Assembly (NCBI GenBank): GCA_964017125.1
Contig: OZ024905.1
Location: forward strand, 39,350,869 to 39,414,868
DNA length: 64,000 bases
Source of the DNA: Flabesymbios commensalis
Lineage: Eukaryota; Annelida; Polychaeta; Terebellida; Flabelligeridae
Reading direction: 5' to 3'
Shown here: in pieces, positions 24,103 through 35,400 of the stretch
How the letters are laid out: every line of letters starts with the position of its first letter
How positions within the stretch are numbered: position 1 is the stretch's first letter
Position numbers and translations under genes: made by a program
Notes under the pieces: model-generated
The model's input: only the letters and a program-made list of their open reading frames with translations
What the model was told of the DNA's origin: nothing
Database searches by the model: none

Positions 24103-26240
24103 TCATTTCACACTTTCTAAAATAATCTTAATAAAATTCGCCAAATTACGTAGTTTTGTTTTATCATTCATTTTGCTTTTGAATTTGAGTGCCGAAGGGT
24201 GTATATGACAATACTTCGGTAGGCATGTGCGTCTCTGATCAGCGAAAAATGGACAGTTAAATATATTATGAAATTCATCACCAATTTCTGACTGAGTACA
24301 TTTAACGCATACTCTTTCAGATCTTGGGATGTTTTTATAAATGCCAGTTTCTACAGGTAATTTGTGATTTCTGCACCTAAAACTACTTTTCCTCTTGAAA
24401 ATATTACTATTTTTTGGTATTGATATTTAATTTCAATAAATTGCAGTACGACTTTGAAGCTCTGTTGGTGACGAGAATAACTGTGTCGTCTGCATATAAA
24501 ATAATGTACATTTTAATATATTCGTAAAGATCATCATCATTTTCTATCAGTTCGGAAATATATGCTAAACCACCGTATTTTGAACTAAGGAAACTTTCCA
24601 GATCTGATACATAAATCGAGAATAACCAAGGAGATAAATTATCGCCTTGTCTGTCCCCTATCTCTGACTTAAATACGTTTGACAATTTACCATTCATTTT
24701 TACATAGCATTTGGCATTTGAGTATAGGTTTTTTATTACATTTAGTATTTGGCCATTTATATTCAAAAATAACATTTTTGTCCATAGACTAACTCGGGAA
24801 ACATTGTCGAAAGCTTTTTGGTAATCTATAAAACAACAATATACGTTTCCGTTTATTCAGATATAAATCAATGAGTGTTTTGAGGACAAAATTGCGATCA
24901 ATGGTAGAATGTCCCTTTCTGAAACCACCTTGCTCGGAACCAATTAGGCCATAGCCATCAATAAATATGCCTAACCTTTGGTTTAGGACTGACGTAAATA
25001 ATTTTCCGAAACAATTAACAGTTGAAATACCCCTGTAATTATCAGGGTTACATATCGTCGCCTCGGAGCTAAAGGATCCTATCTGCCACTCTAACGAGTG
25101 TCAGATAGGATCCTTTAGCTCCGAGGCGACGATATGTCGCCTTTGTTTTTGTACAAAGGCATACTATTACCGACACGCACTCTTCTGGGATTATTCCCAT
25201 TTGTAATACCAAGTTAAAAAAGTTTGTAAACACTTGAATCATAGAATCACAGGACGATTTTTAAAAGTCGTTTAATACTTCATCATTGCCACAAGTTTTA
25301 TTTTTTTCAATTTAATTTTTTTTTTTCAACTTTATCTATTTCAAAAGGTTTGTTTAATTCCACATTTAAATGGTCAATATTTGTGTTATCAGTTACATCT
25401 CCTTCGTCGCTTTTACTGTCATTAGTATTAGGTTTTTAAAAATGTTCAACAAATATCTGCATTGATATTTTTTTACTTCTTGTCTACTGTGATCGCCAGC
25501 TGATTTATTTATAATCTGCCAATATACTTTTGGATCGGTCGATTTCAGATTTCGTATTTTATTTTGCATGTCTTTTTGCTATTTATTAAAAGCTTTATTT
25601 AATTATGCTTTCTATTATTTACTACTAGCTGTCATGTCTGTTTTGGCTTTTTGAGTTTTCTTACTATTGTAAATACGTCTAGTTTTGGTAAAACGTTTTC
25701 TATGTTTTTCACAATCTGTCATACCATGGCTTGTGATCAAGTTTTCGAGCTCTTTTTTGTTTATTAGCTCCCCTTTTATTTAATAAATTTCAAAGTATCC
25801 GCTCTCTCTACTAAAATGCTACAAGTACTTCGTGCTATTGCATTAATATAAGTCTGGTCATCGGCACCGCTTCGTAGCATATTGTTAAGCTGTAAATCAA
25901 TATCGTTTATTTTATTTTTATGTTTATGTACTCATGTTTAAAAATACATTCTGTTTCTGATTTCCAAGTAGGTTTAATCGGTGCAAATTTATATACTGCA
26001 TCATCTATTAAATCATCCTCGGTTTCACTATTCGCACTATTATATTTTATGTTGTAAGCTAAAGTACATATAACAGGACTATGAATATCTGATAGCATAT
26101 GGTTAAAATTCTCAACTATAAACAATCTCCCTATGGGAAATAAATCATGAGATATAACATTATAATCAACCAAACTAGTCATTTTACATTTAATTTTACC
26201 AATATTACAATTTTCTCCACACCGTCCATTGGCAATCGCT
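24103..26240 (-). mobile_element. Broken non-LTR retrotransposon (LINE): endonuclease tail, reverse transcriptase, zinc knuckle
   Basis: Read on the minus strand from 26.2 kb down, the parts come in LINE order. First is an endonuclease end (LSDIHSPVICTLAYN, about 26.1 kb), then a linker with KPWYD and KSTDPKVYWQIINKSAG. Next is the reverse transcriptase: NPDNYRGIST, EQGGFRKGHSTID, YQKAFDNVSR, IGDRQGDNLSPWLFSIYVSD and ILYADDTVI (24.5-25.1 kb). Last is a C-terminal Cys/His motif (CVKCTQSEIGDEFHNIFNCP) ending at a TGA at 24103. The polymerase Asp pair is present. It is defective: the N-terminal endonuclease is missing, there is a frameshift near 24838 and stops near 25260, the region between YADD and the Cys/His motif is deleted, and a hairpin element sits at 25056. 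The motifs suggest a Jockey/RTE-like clade, which I cannot settle. Confidence 0.9.
25052..25135. mobile_element. 76-bp hairpin MITE, copy 2, inside the LINE
   Basis: The element (25056-25131) is flanked by ATAT on both sides. Arms are 36 bp with one mismatch around the loop TAAC. It interrupts the LINE just upstream of its NPDNYRGIS motif, so it is younger than the LINE insertion. Confidence 0.93.
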
Positions 26241-26834
26241 CTAATGATGAATGACTAGCACCCGTCATGATACATGACAAAGAAAAGATTTGGCGATGTA
26301 AAGTTTTCAAAATATTTGTTAGACAATTGAAAAAAAAATGTTTTGCTGTGTTGCATTAGTGCCACATCAGTTGCAGTGAAGCGTGTCGAGCGTGAGTGCC
26401 AATTTTCCGCTCATGCCGCGTAAAAGACGTTATAAGTCACTTGTCTGTTTTTAATGATATAACGTTTATTACCCTTCAGAAAAATTGGAGAAAAACTGTA
26501 AAAATATCTGAATACTGAGTAATTGAACATCTACATAATTTAAAAAAAAAATTGAAAGTATATGTATACAGTGTGTTGACATATATTCTACAGTTATCGG
26601 TCTCTTTATTCGATACGATATTTATTAGCTGTATTTATATGTGGTTCGGATGATTGCGATCTCGAAACCCAGCTAAAATTGGGGAAAACATAATAATTTA
26701 AAATTGCACTGGAGTTGAACTGTTTACGATTTAAATAGGGCTTCATGTTCTATTCTTATCTGCGGATTATAACGACAACACCATAATTAGCCTGGCTTCA
26801 TTCGATATGTACTGTGACTGCTTTCAAAATAAAC
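26241..26834. other. Stretch with no recognisable feature
   Basis: AT-rich sequence without a supported gene or repeat. Confidence 0.45.
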
Positions 26835-26918
26835 AAATCGTCGCCTCGGAGCTAAAGGATCCTATCTGCCACTCTGACGAGTGTCAGATAGGATCCTTTA
26901 GCTCCGAGGCGACGAAAT
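26835..26918. mobile_element. 76-bp hairpin MITE, copy 3
   Basis: The element (26839-26914) is flanked by AAAT on both sides. It has the same orientation as copy 2, with loop TGAC. Confidence 0.93.
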
Positions 26919-27016
26919 GGCTATTACATTGATAAAGAATAGGCCTACGGAGTGATGATACAAATAATCATCAAAGGAAAACGATCCAGTAAACGCCAAC
27001 GCTCTGTCATATTGGC

Positions 27017-27246
27017 TTAACCCTTGCAACGCTGAAATATTCCTGTTTAAACCATGGAGACCTAAGGGTTTTTTTTAATTTGAAATCATCATAATTAAAT
27101 GTCTTAGTTAGCTCTTTCCGTTTCACGTGGATACCTATGTTATGGGTTTACTGCCAATATACAGTTGTATTTTTTTCAGTGTGGGGGACGACTTTAGACG
27201 TCAGAATCTGACAGTATCTAAAGTTGATCCCCGCGCTGAAGGGGTT
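27017..27246. mobile_element. TTAA-flanked MITE, family A
   Basis: It starts TTAACCCTTGCAACGCTGAA and ends CCCCGCGCTGAAGGGGTTA. The palindromic module is shortened to GACGTCAGAATCTGACAGT. Confidence 0.85.
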
Positions 27247-27806
27247 ATGTGGAACATTATGCTATCTTATTAAAGGAGTCGGAATTACGCAAATAGTATA
27301 CACTCTAACAAATCAATATTTTATGACATTATATTCTGAACACAATGTCATCAATAATCAAATGAAAGGGAATACATTTGAAGAAAATTGTAAATTTACT
27401 GTATAGTCTATAACAATTGGACAACAATCAAAACAAGAACAAAAATCACAGTCCAACATTTTAATTGGAATACAGGATAATATTTGTGATAATATAATAC
27501 AGTAGCTATAATATAAAAATATGATGGGAATAGTGTTTTTAGAACAGTAAGTACGATTATTTGATGTTAGGTCAATATAGTTGATAAAATATTCCTTTGC
27601 CTCAGCAATAAAATTGCTTACTTTCATGTGATAACTCAATGTAAACATGTGGCCTAAGTTAATAACACACAAAACACATTCAAGCCGATATTGATGGAAA
27701 TCCTAATTTTTTTCACTGAAGATATAATCCTAAAATCAAGACAATCTTATTTCGAGAGCACCACTCATGAACTCATATCGTAAATCTCGTATGACTATGC
27801 GTTTAA

Positions 27807-27905
27807 GTTAACCCTTTCAAGCCTGAATTTACCATAGTCATCTTCATCCACTAAAAGCCGCGAATTGTGGTGGATGAAGATGATTTGAAGTGGGTGGAAA
27901 ATGAT
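27807..27905. mobile_element. Partial family E MITE
   Basis: It starts GTTAACCCTTTCAAGCCTGA and has the hairpin ATCTTCATCCACTA / TGGTGGATGAAGAT around CGCGAATT. Fuller copies lie at 45256-45485 and 45590-45798. Confidence 0.65.
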
Positions 27906-28037
27906 GCTTTAAAGAATGATTCAACTTCAAAACGCGCATGCCTGGGACGGTCAAGTGTAGGCCAACAGTAGCCTATTGAGTACAGATTGACGGCATTAAT
28001 ATGGCCACTGAACTGATTACAAGATACTACTTAAACG

Positions 28038-28130
28038 GGACATTGATCCAATGCTGTTTTAATGCTAGGCCAAAGTCTTCGACGCTGGCCCAACATTGAA
28101 CCAACATTGAATAAATGTACAATGTTTGAG
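28038..28130. mobile_element. Palindromic MITE, family D (ends eroded)
   Basis: GACATTGATCCAATGCTG and CAACATTGAACCAACATTGA flank the centre AAAGTCTTCGACGCTGG. Confidence 0.7.
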
Positions 28131-28144
28131 AGAAAGTCCTCCTG

Positions 28145-28252
28145 CCCAGCAAACACAAGACATTTGTATAACATTTATACAACGTCGGCCCAACGTCTTC
28201 GACGTTGGTCCAACATTGCATAAAGTCATACAAATGTTTTGTGTTTACTGGG
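28145..28252. mobile_element. Palindromic MITE, family D (intact)
   Basis: The ends CCCAGCAAACACAAGACATT and GTTTTGTGTTTACTGGG are well preserved, with inner arms CATTTATACAACGTCGGCCC and CAACATTGCATAAAG. It lies 14 bp from another copy. Confidence 0.85.
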
Positions 28253-28735
28253 CATGTCAATACAAGCTTAGTTCAAGCAGTTTCAACATCCCCGCAGTAA
28301 TACAGTCAGTTTGTTTGCAAGCAAGCGACCAAGTAGGGGTAAGGGCCAAGAGCTTTGAATTATACACTCATAGATGTCGCTCAAGTATATATGAACTTGC
28401 TGTGATTTGAGAACTTGCTCTTAATGAGGCTTTGTGTATGAAACGCATATTTAGTATTATTATGGAATAGGGACTTGGCCTACCCACGGGCACTATTGCC
28501 TTCTGGGGGACCCTTGTCCCGCGAATTTTAACAGTTGACTACCCCTTTAACATGTTTAATGCATCGTGAAGACTTAAAGGGTTAATATAAGATTCGAAAA
28601 GTAACCCTTGTTCTGCTATATATTCAGTTCCATGCATGTTTCAAACCAGAGAAAATGTTCCTAAAAATTGTTAATGATAGATGTCCAGTTCATAAAATAA
28701 TTCAATTTGGAAGGTGTATATTTTTCATAACTAAA

Positions 28736-28798
28736 AGTATTTTTCGTCATTTGAAGCTGGAAATGGCATCAATTCCAGCTCCAAATGCCGAAAAATAC
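28736..28798. repeat. Hairpin, related to 52105-52335
   Basis: GTATTTTTCGTCATTTGAAG and CCAAATGCCGAAAAATAC form about 28-bp arms with GCTGGAA / TTCCAGC next to the loop. The same arms occur at 52205-52270. Confidence 0.75.
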
Positions 28799-28822
28799 AA
28801 AACACCAATTCATCAGTATAAG

Positions 28823-29150
28823 AGTTACCCTTACAACGCTGCAATATATTTTTTATAAACCATGGAGATCAAAGGGTTTTTTCAATTTGAAGTCATCATA
28901 AATGTCTTATATAGTTAGCTCTTTATGATTCATTTCAATACATACCCACTGGGCACACGACGTTGTTGCGACGTTGAATCAACGTTATTGACGTTGATTC
29001 AATGTCGTTACAACGTCGTGTGCCCAGTTGGTATGCTGTATGTCTACGATCATTATAAATATTTTACTCTGTCAGTGCGGGGCTCGACCTTAGACGTCAG
29101 ATTAGATTTCAGATTCTGACGTCTGAAGTCGGTCCCCGTACTGAAAAGTG
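28823..29150. mobile_element. Family A MITE split by a hairpin element
   Basis: The AT-rich half (TTACCCTTACAACGCTGCAA) and the GACGTC half (GATTCTGACGTCTGAAGTCG) are separated by the palindrome at 28948-29028, so a second insertion occurred into this copy. Confidence 0.8.
28948..29028. mobile_element. 81-bp palindromic element nested in a family A MITE
   Basis: ACTGGGCACACGACGTTGT and ACAACGTCGTGTGCCCAGT form the outer arms. Inner arms are GACGTTGAATCAACGT and ACGTTGATTCAATGTC. The pairing continues imperfectly into the flanks (ACCC / TTGGT). Confidence 0.85.
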
Positions 29151-29179
29151 CAGATTCATCTATAATACGTGTTCTTGAA

Positions 29180-29426
29180 TCACACACAGGATCTGCATAG
29201 TGCCATCTGATGTGTTATATAAGTCCTGCAGGGACAGAGTCTCTGGACATGTGTCGCGTGGCCGGCACAGCTGTATAACGTCTCCCGGGACTGCAGGCTA
29301 CACGGAGCGGGATACCTCTGGTGATCCGGACGTAAGGATGATGACATGGATCTGTTAGCTCGTGTTGTTATACATGGAGCTAGCGGATTGGCTTCTGTGA
29401 TTGTGCTGCTGCACCTCACTCCGTGT
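29180..29426 (-). CDS. MGAT5: MGAT5-like exon 14 (last coding exon)
   Basis: The acceptor is TTTTGCACACAG. The first base completes an ATA codon begun in exon 13. It encodes HGVRCSSTITEAN, then LYSCAGHATHVQRLCPCR and ends ALCRSCV with a TGA. The spacing of cysteines in CPCR...CRSC matches the conserved C-terminus of the family. A family A MITE begins only about 30 bp downstream, and I saw no clear polyadenylation signal. Confidence 0.93.
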
Positions 29427-32400
29427 CTGTGTGCAAAATAAATCTCAAGTTATTGTCACGCAAAATATACTGTGAAAGATGAATGTGTAAAAACAATGCT
29501 TAATAGTTTTCACGCAAAATAAACTCTGAACGATGAATTTGTAAAACATAGGTAAATGAAACGTCATAACGCTAAGAAATGGTCCAAACATCTACACTGT
29601 AAATCTATATAAAAAGGTTAAAAACTACTAGATTTTCCAGCTTTATTTTGATTATGGCAAATGTTTGTGATGCAAACAAGTAGTAAAGGAAGTATATTAT
29701 GAAAAATGTTGAAGATACATTTCAATACATGTTATTAGTCATCAAACATCATGTTCGATTGAAATTCAGGTCATACGACTGCTTTACCAGTTCGATATGG
29801 AGATGATGCGCAACATAGCTATTCTAAGCGTGAATGTTAGCGATTCAACTTACATTTTGAAAACATCTGTGCTGTTTAGCAACTGGAAAAAAACTGACTC
29901 ACAAATTAAACCTGAAAAAAATTTCAGCTATAGTTTAAGCATACAACTACCCGAAATAGAAATATGTAGCTAAGTTGAAGTGTCTTTTAAAACCAGAAAA
30001 TGTTATTTTTAACTGAACTTTTATTACTTTTTTAAATATCATTTCAAAAAAGTGCTACTAGACACAAATTAATAATCGTGTGCGTATTGTACTTGTACAT
30101 ATCTTTTGCATCTATCCGGTACAATTATTATTAGTAGTAGTATTGTTATTTTTATGATTATAAATATATTACTATATAAAATATAATAGCCGTAGACCCA
30201 TAACATAGGTATTCAAATGTAGCGGGAAGAACTAACTAAGACACATATGCTGATGTTATGGTCTCCATGGTTTATATAAACTATTTCAGCGTTGTATGGG
30301 TAATTAAGTCATTTGATAATATTAACCTTCACGTCTGCAGACGGTGTTACATGACATATCTGGTGGTGATAATAGAGTATGGAGCTCAGACTCTGGTGGC
30401 CATAGAACGGTAGATCCTGTGACTGTATGACCGCAGTAATCCTGATGTGCGATATAGGCTGATAACCGCTCCAAAAACCCGTCTGCTGTAAACTCATAGG
30501 GCAGCCATGGAGTCAGCTTGATCAGGAAGATAAATCACATACAGGTCAACCTAGAGCACAGATATCCATTACTTTGATATCTCATTGTTTTCATTATCAC
30601 TTGTGTACCCAAAGGGTGGCCAGTGACATTAATTTTGGTCTTAATGAGGTCTCCGGACGCATAAGAATTGTTTATGTTAATAGTTTATGTACATTTTGTT
30701 TTCCTTGTGGCGAATAGTTCAGTTCAGTTCCAGTTTTTCGATGTGAAATATGTCTGTGTAACTGACAAACGATGCGACTTTTATACATCAGAGTACTTTT
30801 CAGTCACCTGAAATTGTGGATCGCGGTAGTGAGACGCAACTTCGAGTGACTAAAAAGTTAAAGGAATAATTTAAAGTAACTGTCAAATATAAATAACTAT
30901 GAACTCATACAGTGGCCTCGGTGTCAGCTAGATAACCAAATAAACCATTATTCAGGCCATACACACTGTATATATATATGGTAAAAAGGAGATGTTTCAA
31001 CATACTTTTATTAAGTGCAATTTCATAGAAAATGATACAACACATCGAAATAAGGAAGTTGGGGCTTTAGTTTTGACAAAGCAAAAGTTTTCATTGTGTG
31101 AATTTGTTTAATGTATTACCTCAGTACTGATAGCTTGTTGCATGGCTGTCTCCACCGCTGTCAGGTTGTCATAGTTAACAGTGAGCACACGTGGAGGTCC
31201 TACCCACTCCTCCAGATAACTAATCTGACTCGTGGGCTGTCAAGATAAAACAAAACATCTTCAAATATATATTAACCATTAAAGGTAAGGTAAAAGGCAA
31301 ACAGTTTGTAGTCTGATATAGTCAAGTGCGAAGCTTCTGCAGTTGATTTACCCGCTGACCACATGACCTGTTCAGTCATGTGCAATTTCAACTCCAAGGA
31401 GAGCATACACACCCTACAACTGTTACAGTGCTACATATATTATAGTACACATCTCTGTCCTATCAAGTACTCATTCACACCAGAGTGAAGTGAAGCATGT
31501 GAGGGTGAAGTGTTTTAGAAATCCGCACATTTTTCTTTATTTACGCACACAAGTTTATTTGTTGCGTAACTTTACAGGTCATGTTAGTAGTTCTCATTGT
31601 TACTTTGTCCTGCGTGTTTTTGTCACATCATGCCTATTTTGTTACTTGTAGTTCTCCACTAACTTCACTGAGTTCATTCGTTTGTTCTTAGGATAAGAGC
31701 TTCCAAAACATTTAGACTTAATAATCATATGTTTGGTTAAAGCGTGAAAGTATTGGTGCATTATATAATAGTATAAAGATTATACTACATACATATACAT
31801 ACATACACATTATCATGATAATGGTGAAATAAAATAAACAGGTCCAGATCGTAGAAAACTATCTGCTCACTTGTCTTGAGGTAGGCTTCCCTCTGAACTG
31901 AGGTGTTGAGAATTTGGGATTAATGAAAACACTCCCCCTGGCTACAGCCTCCAATGCCCCGTTAGCGTCTATTGGCGCTCCAAGACCAACAAATACCTGG
32001 TGATAGACACAAACATGACTTATTTTTGTTATCACAGTAGTAGTAATACATTATTATTTTATCTCACTTTTCGGTACCAAAGTTTATTTAAGTGACATAG
32101 TAATACGATAAAAAACAGTGCAATCTATTGATTAGATGAATGATGTACAGATGATGACGTGACGGTGGGGTGATAGGGCATGGTGGGTTATTTAAATTGT
32201 TTTCCTTCACATGTTCTGGGCATGTCTAGGGGATTTACCCTGTTATGTTTATTATAGATTATGACAGACTGTATGTTAGAAAATATGTCAGAAAAATTGT
32301 GCCAATTTTAGGCGGCGATGCTTGTCCTGTTCTTTTCATGTTCACCCAATGTTGGTTTGATGATGGGCCGGCGTAGCAGACGGCGGGCCAACATTAACCC

Positions 32401-35400
32401 TGAACCCGCTAAGCGCGACTGTAGTTTTATTCGGTTTTATTAGAAAACGAAATTAGCGTTTAAACATCAAGATTTGCAAAGGTTTGGTTTTAAATTAAAC
32501 AAAGTATCAGTAATTTTAACCCATTTGATGGTGTGGGTCGTGGTAGCCTACCTTAGCTGACATGAGTAAGTGTTGGTACTGCTGGTGTGGCATTATTCCA
32601 TGGTTGATGAGGTTGTCAGGCAGCCCCTCCACCTCATTCTTGATGGTGGAATGAACCTCAGCATATCTGCTGATAACACGTATCACATTTTCATGGCCCT
32701 ACAGTGATCAATAAAATCATAATCACTAATTTTACAAATAGTGTATATAATATTATTTAAAAATGTATAAAGCAATGTATCACAATAGTCAGTGCTTAAG
32801 ATTTAAATGGTTAGAAAGAAACCGTTCTACACATTTAAGCACAAAATAAATATAAGTTTTCTAGATGATTTTGGTGATCGAGTATGGTTAAATCTATAGC
32901 TGGGTATTAAATACCACCTACCTTTAAATATCTAGATTCTTTGCCGTATAAAACAGCAATAGTTTTCTTCTCAACAGACGACTGTGGTGGGAGGGGTATG
33001 ATAAAACCAAGAAAGGAATTATCTGGTGTATGAGCTGCAATTGTAGCGATACTAGCTATAAAATATACCAGTAAAACATGCTGACAAGAAATGACTTAAT
33101 ATACATATGGGGTGAATTGTGCAGATAATTTAAACTACCTGAGCATTTTGAGAACTAGACATCATGTGTGTAGTGTTGTAAATAGGCCTACCTGAAATTC
33201 TAGCAGTAACAAGTTGGGATTGAACCAGCGCATATGGCGTTTTATCTGTTTATCAGTTTATAGAACCCACACACTATGACGTAAGCTACGTTATGATACA
33301 ATATCTTACGATAAAATGTGTAGAATTGCTTGAGGTTCAAACCCAGGCCAGAAAATGTTGTAGACAGCCCATGTTCCATGGCATATACTTTATCGTTGAA
33401 TATAGCCTCGGTTCCAAAAGCATCCACTATCCTAAACTTGGACCTGAAAAATATACAGTGTTCAAATATAATTTCATTGATAATTTTGTTGATTATCTAT
33501 GGCGACATAAGCATGATAAGTCGCTATGCAAAGTATAATTAACATCAAGGCAGGCTTATTACTTGATTATACACCGATCATTTAAAATAAAAAGTCACTG
33601 TGTGTGTAGACACTGAAAATAGTTGTGTGGAGACTCTTTATGTGTATACTTCTAAATTACTTTACTACATGAAAATATAATTTAACATAAGCGACACTGG
33701 TAGAATACGAGAGTCTTCCAATTAGACACAAGCGTCAAAGCCATATAACAACCGATAAATATAATAAGTAATTAAAGCAAAAACAACAACAAACGTTGAA
33801 TGCAAGGGTAGTAATTCATTAACTAGTGTGGCAGTGCATCATCTTATATAGCAGTGATATGTACAGGTTGCATAACCATGATAAACATACAAGATACATT
33901 ACAATGGTATTTTATATGTGGATAACAATGCAGGTAACAGACTTGCCACTCACACAAGAAAAAAACTCACAAAGCGTATATGTGTGTAGTAACGTTAGTT
34001 AGAAGTGTCTCACAGAATCTGTGAATATGGAGTTGAGTTACCTGTAAGCCTGAGTGAGTGACTCAGGTAACTCTCTGTATCCTACAATATCTGTGTAAAT
34101 GAGATCTAGTCGAGAAGAAGCACATCCATGACCACTTTGAGATATTGTGTCGATAAGATCCATAGCAAGACGTAATCTACAAACAGAAACTAACACATCC
34201 ATAATTACTGTGAGATGTAGTGTCATTAGAATCCATAGCAAGACGTAATATACAAACAGAAACTAACACATCCATGATTACTGTGTGATGTAGTGTCAAT
34301 AGGACCCATGGCAGGAAGTAATCTACAAACAGAAACTAACACATCCATGGTTACTGTGAGATGTAGTGTCAATAAGATCCATGACAAGACGTAATCTACA
34401 AACACAAACTAACACATCCATGATTACTGTGAGATGTAGTGTCATCAGAATCCATAGAAAGACTTAATATACAAACAGAAACTAACACATCCATGATTAC
34501 TGTGTGATGTAGTGTCAATAGGACCCATGGCAGGAAGTAATCTACAAACAGAAACTAACACATCCATGGTTACTGTGAGATGTAGTGTCAATAAGATCCA
34601 TGACAAGACGTAATCTACAAACACAAACTAACACATCCATGATTACTGTGAGATGTAGTGTCAATAGAATCCATGACAAGACGTAATCTACAAGCACAAA
34701 CTAACACATCCATGATTACTGTGAGATGTAGTGTCATTAGAATCCATAGCAAGACGTAATCTACAAACAGAAACTAACACATCCATGATTACTGTGAAAT
34801 GTAGTGTCATTAGAATCCATAGCAAGACGTAATCTACAAACAGAAACTAACACATCCATGATTACTGTGAGATGTAGTGTCATTAGAAGCCATAGAAAGA
34901 CGTAATCTACAAACACAAACTAACACATCCATGATTACTGTGAAATGTAGTGTCATTAGAATCCATAGCAAGACGTAATCTACAAACAGAACCTAACACA
35001 TCCATGATTACTGTGAGATGTAGTGTCAATAGAATCCATGGCAAGACGTAATCTACAAACAGAAACTAACACATCCATGATTACTGTGATATGTAGTGTC
35101 AATATAATCTATAGCAAGACGTAATCTACAAACAGAACCTAACACATCCATGATTACTGTGAGATGTAGTGTCAATAGAATCCATGGCAAGACGTAATCT
35201 ACAAACAGAAACTAACACATCCATGATTACTGTGATATGTAGTGTCAATATAATCCATGGCAAGACGTAATCTACAAACAGAAACTAACACATCCATGAT
35301 TACTGTGAAATGTAGTGTCATTAGAATCCATAGCAAGACGTAATCTACAAACAGAACCTAACACATCCAGTATTACTGTGAGATGTAGTGTCATTAGAAG

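Noticed and set aside
24407-24775. Host gene for the 122-codon minus-strand frame
   Set aside because: It is the reverse transcriptase palm of the LINE (LSPWLF, YADD), with other LINE parts on both sides.
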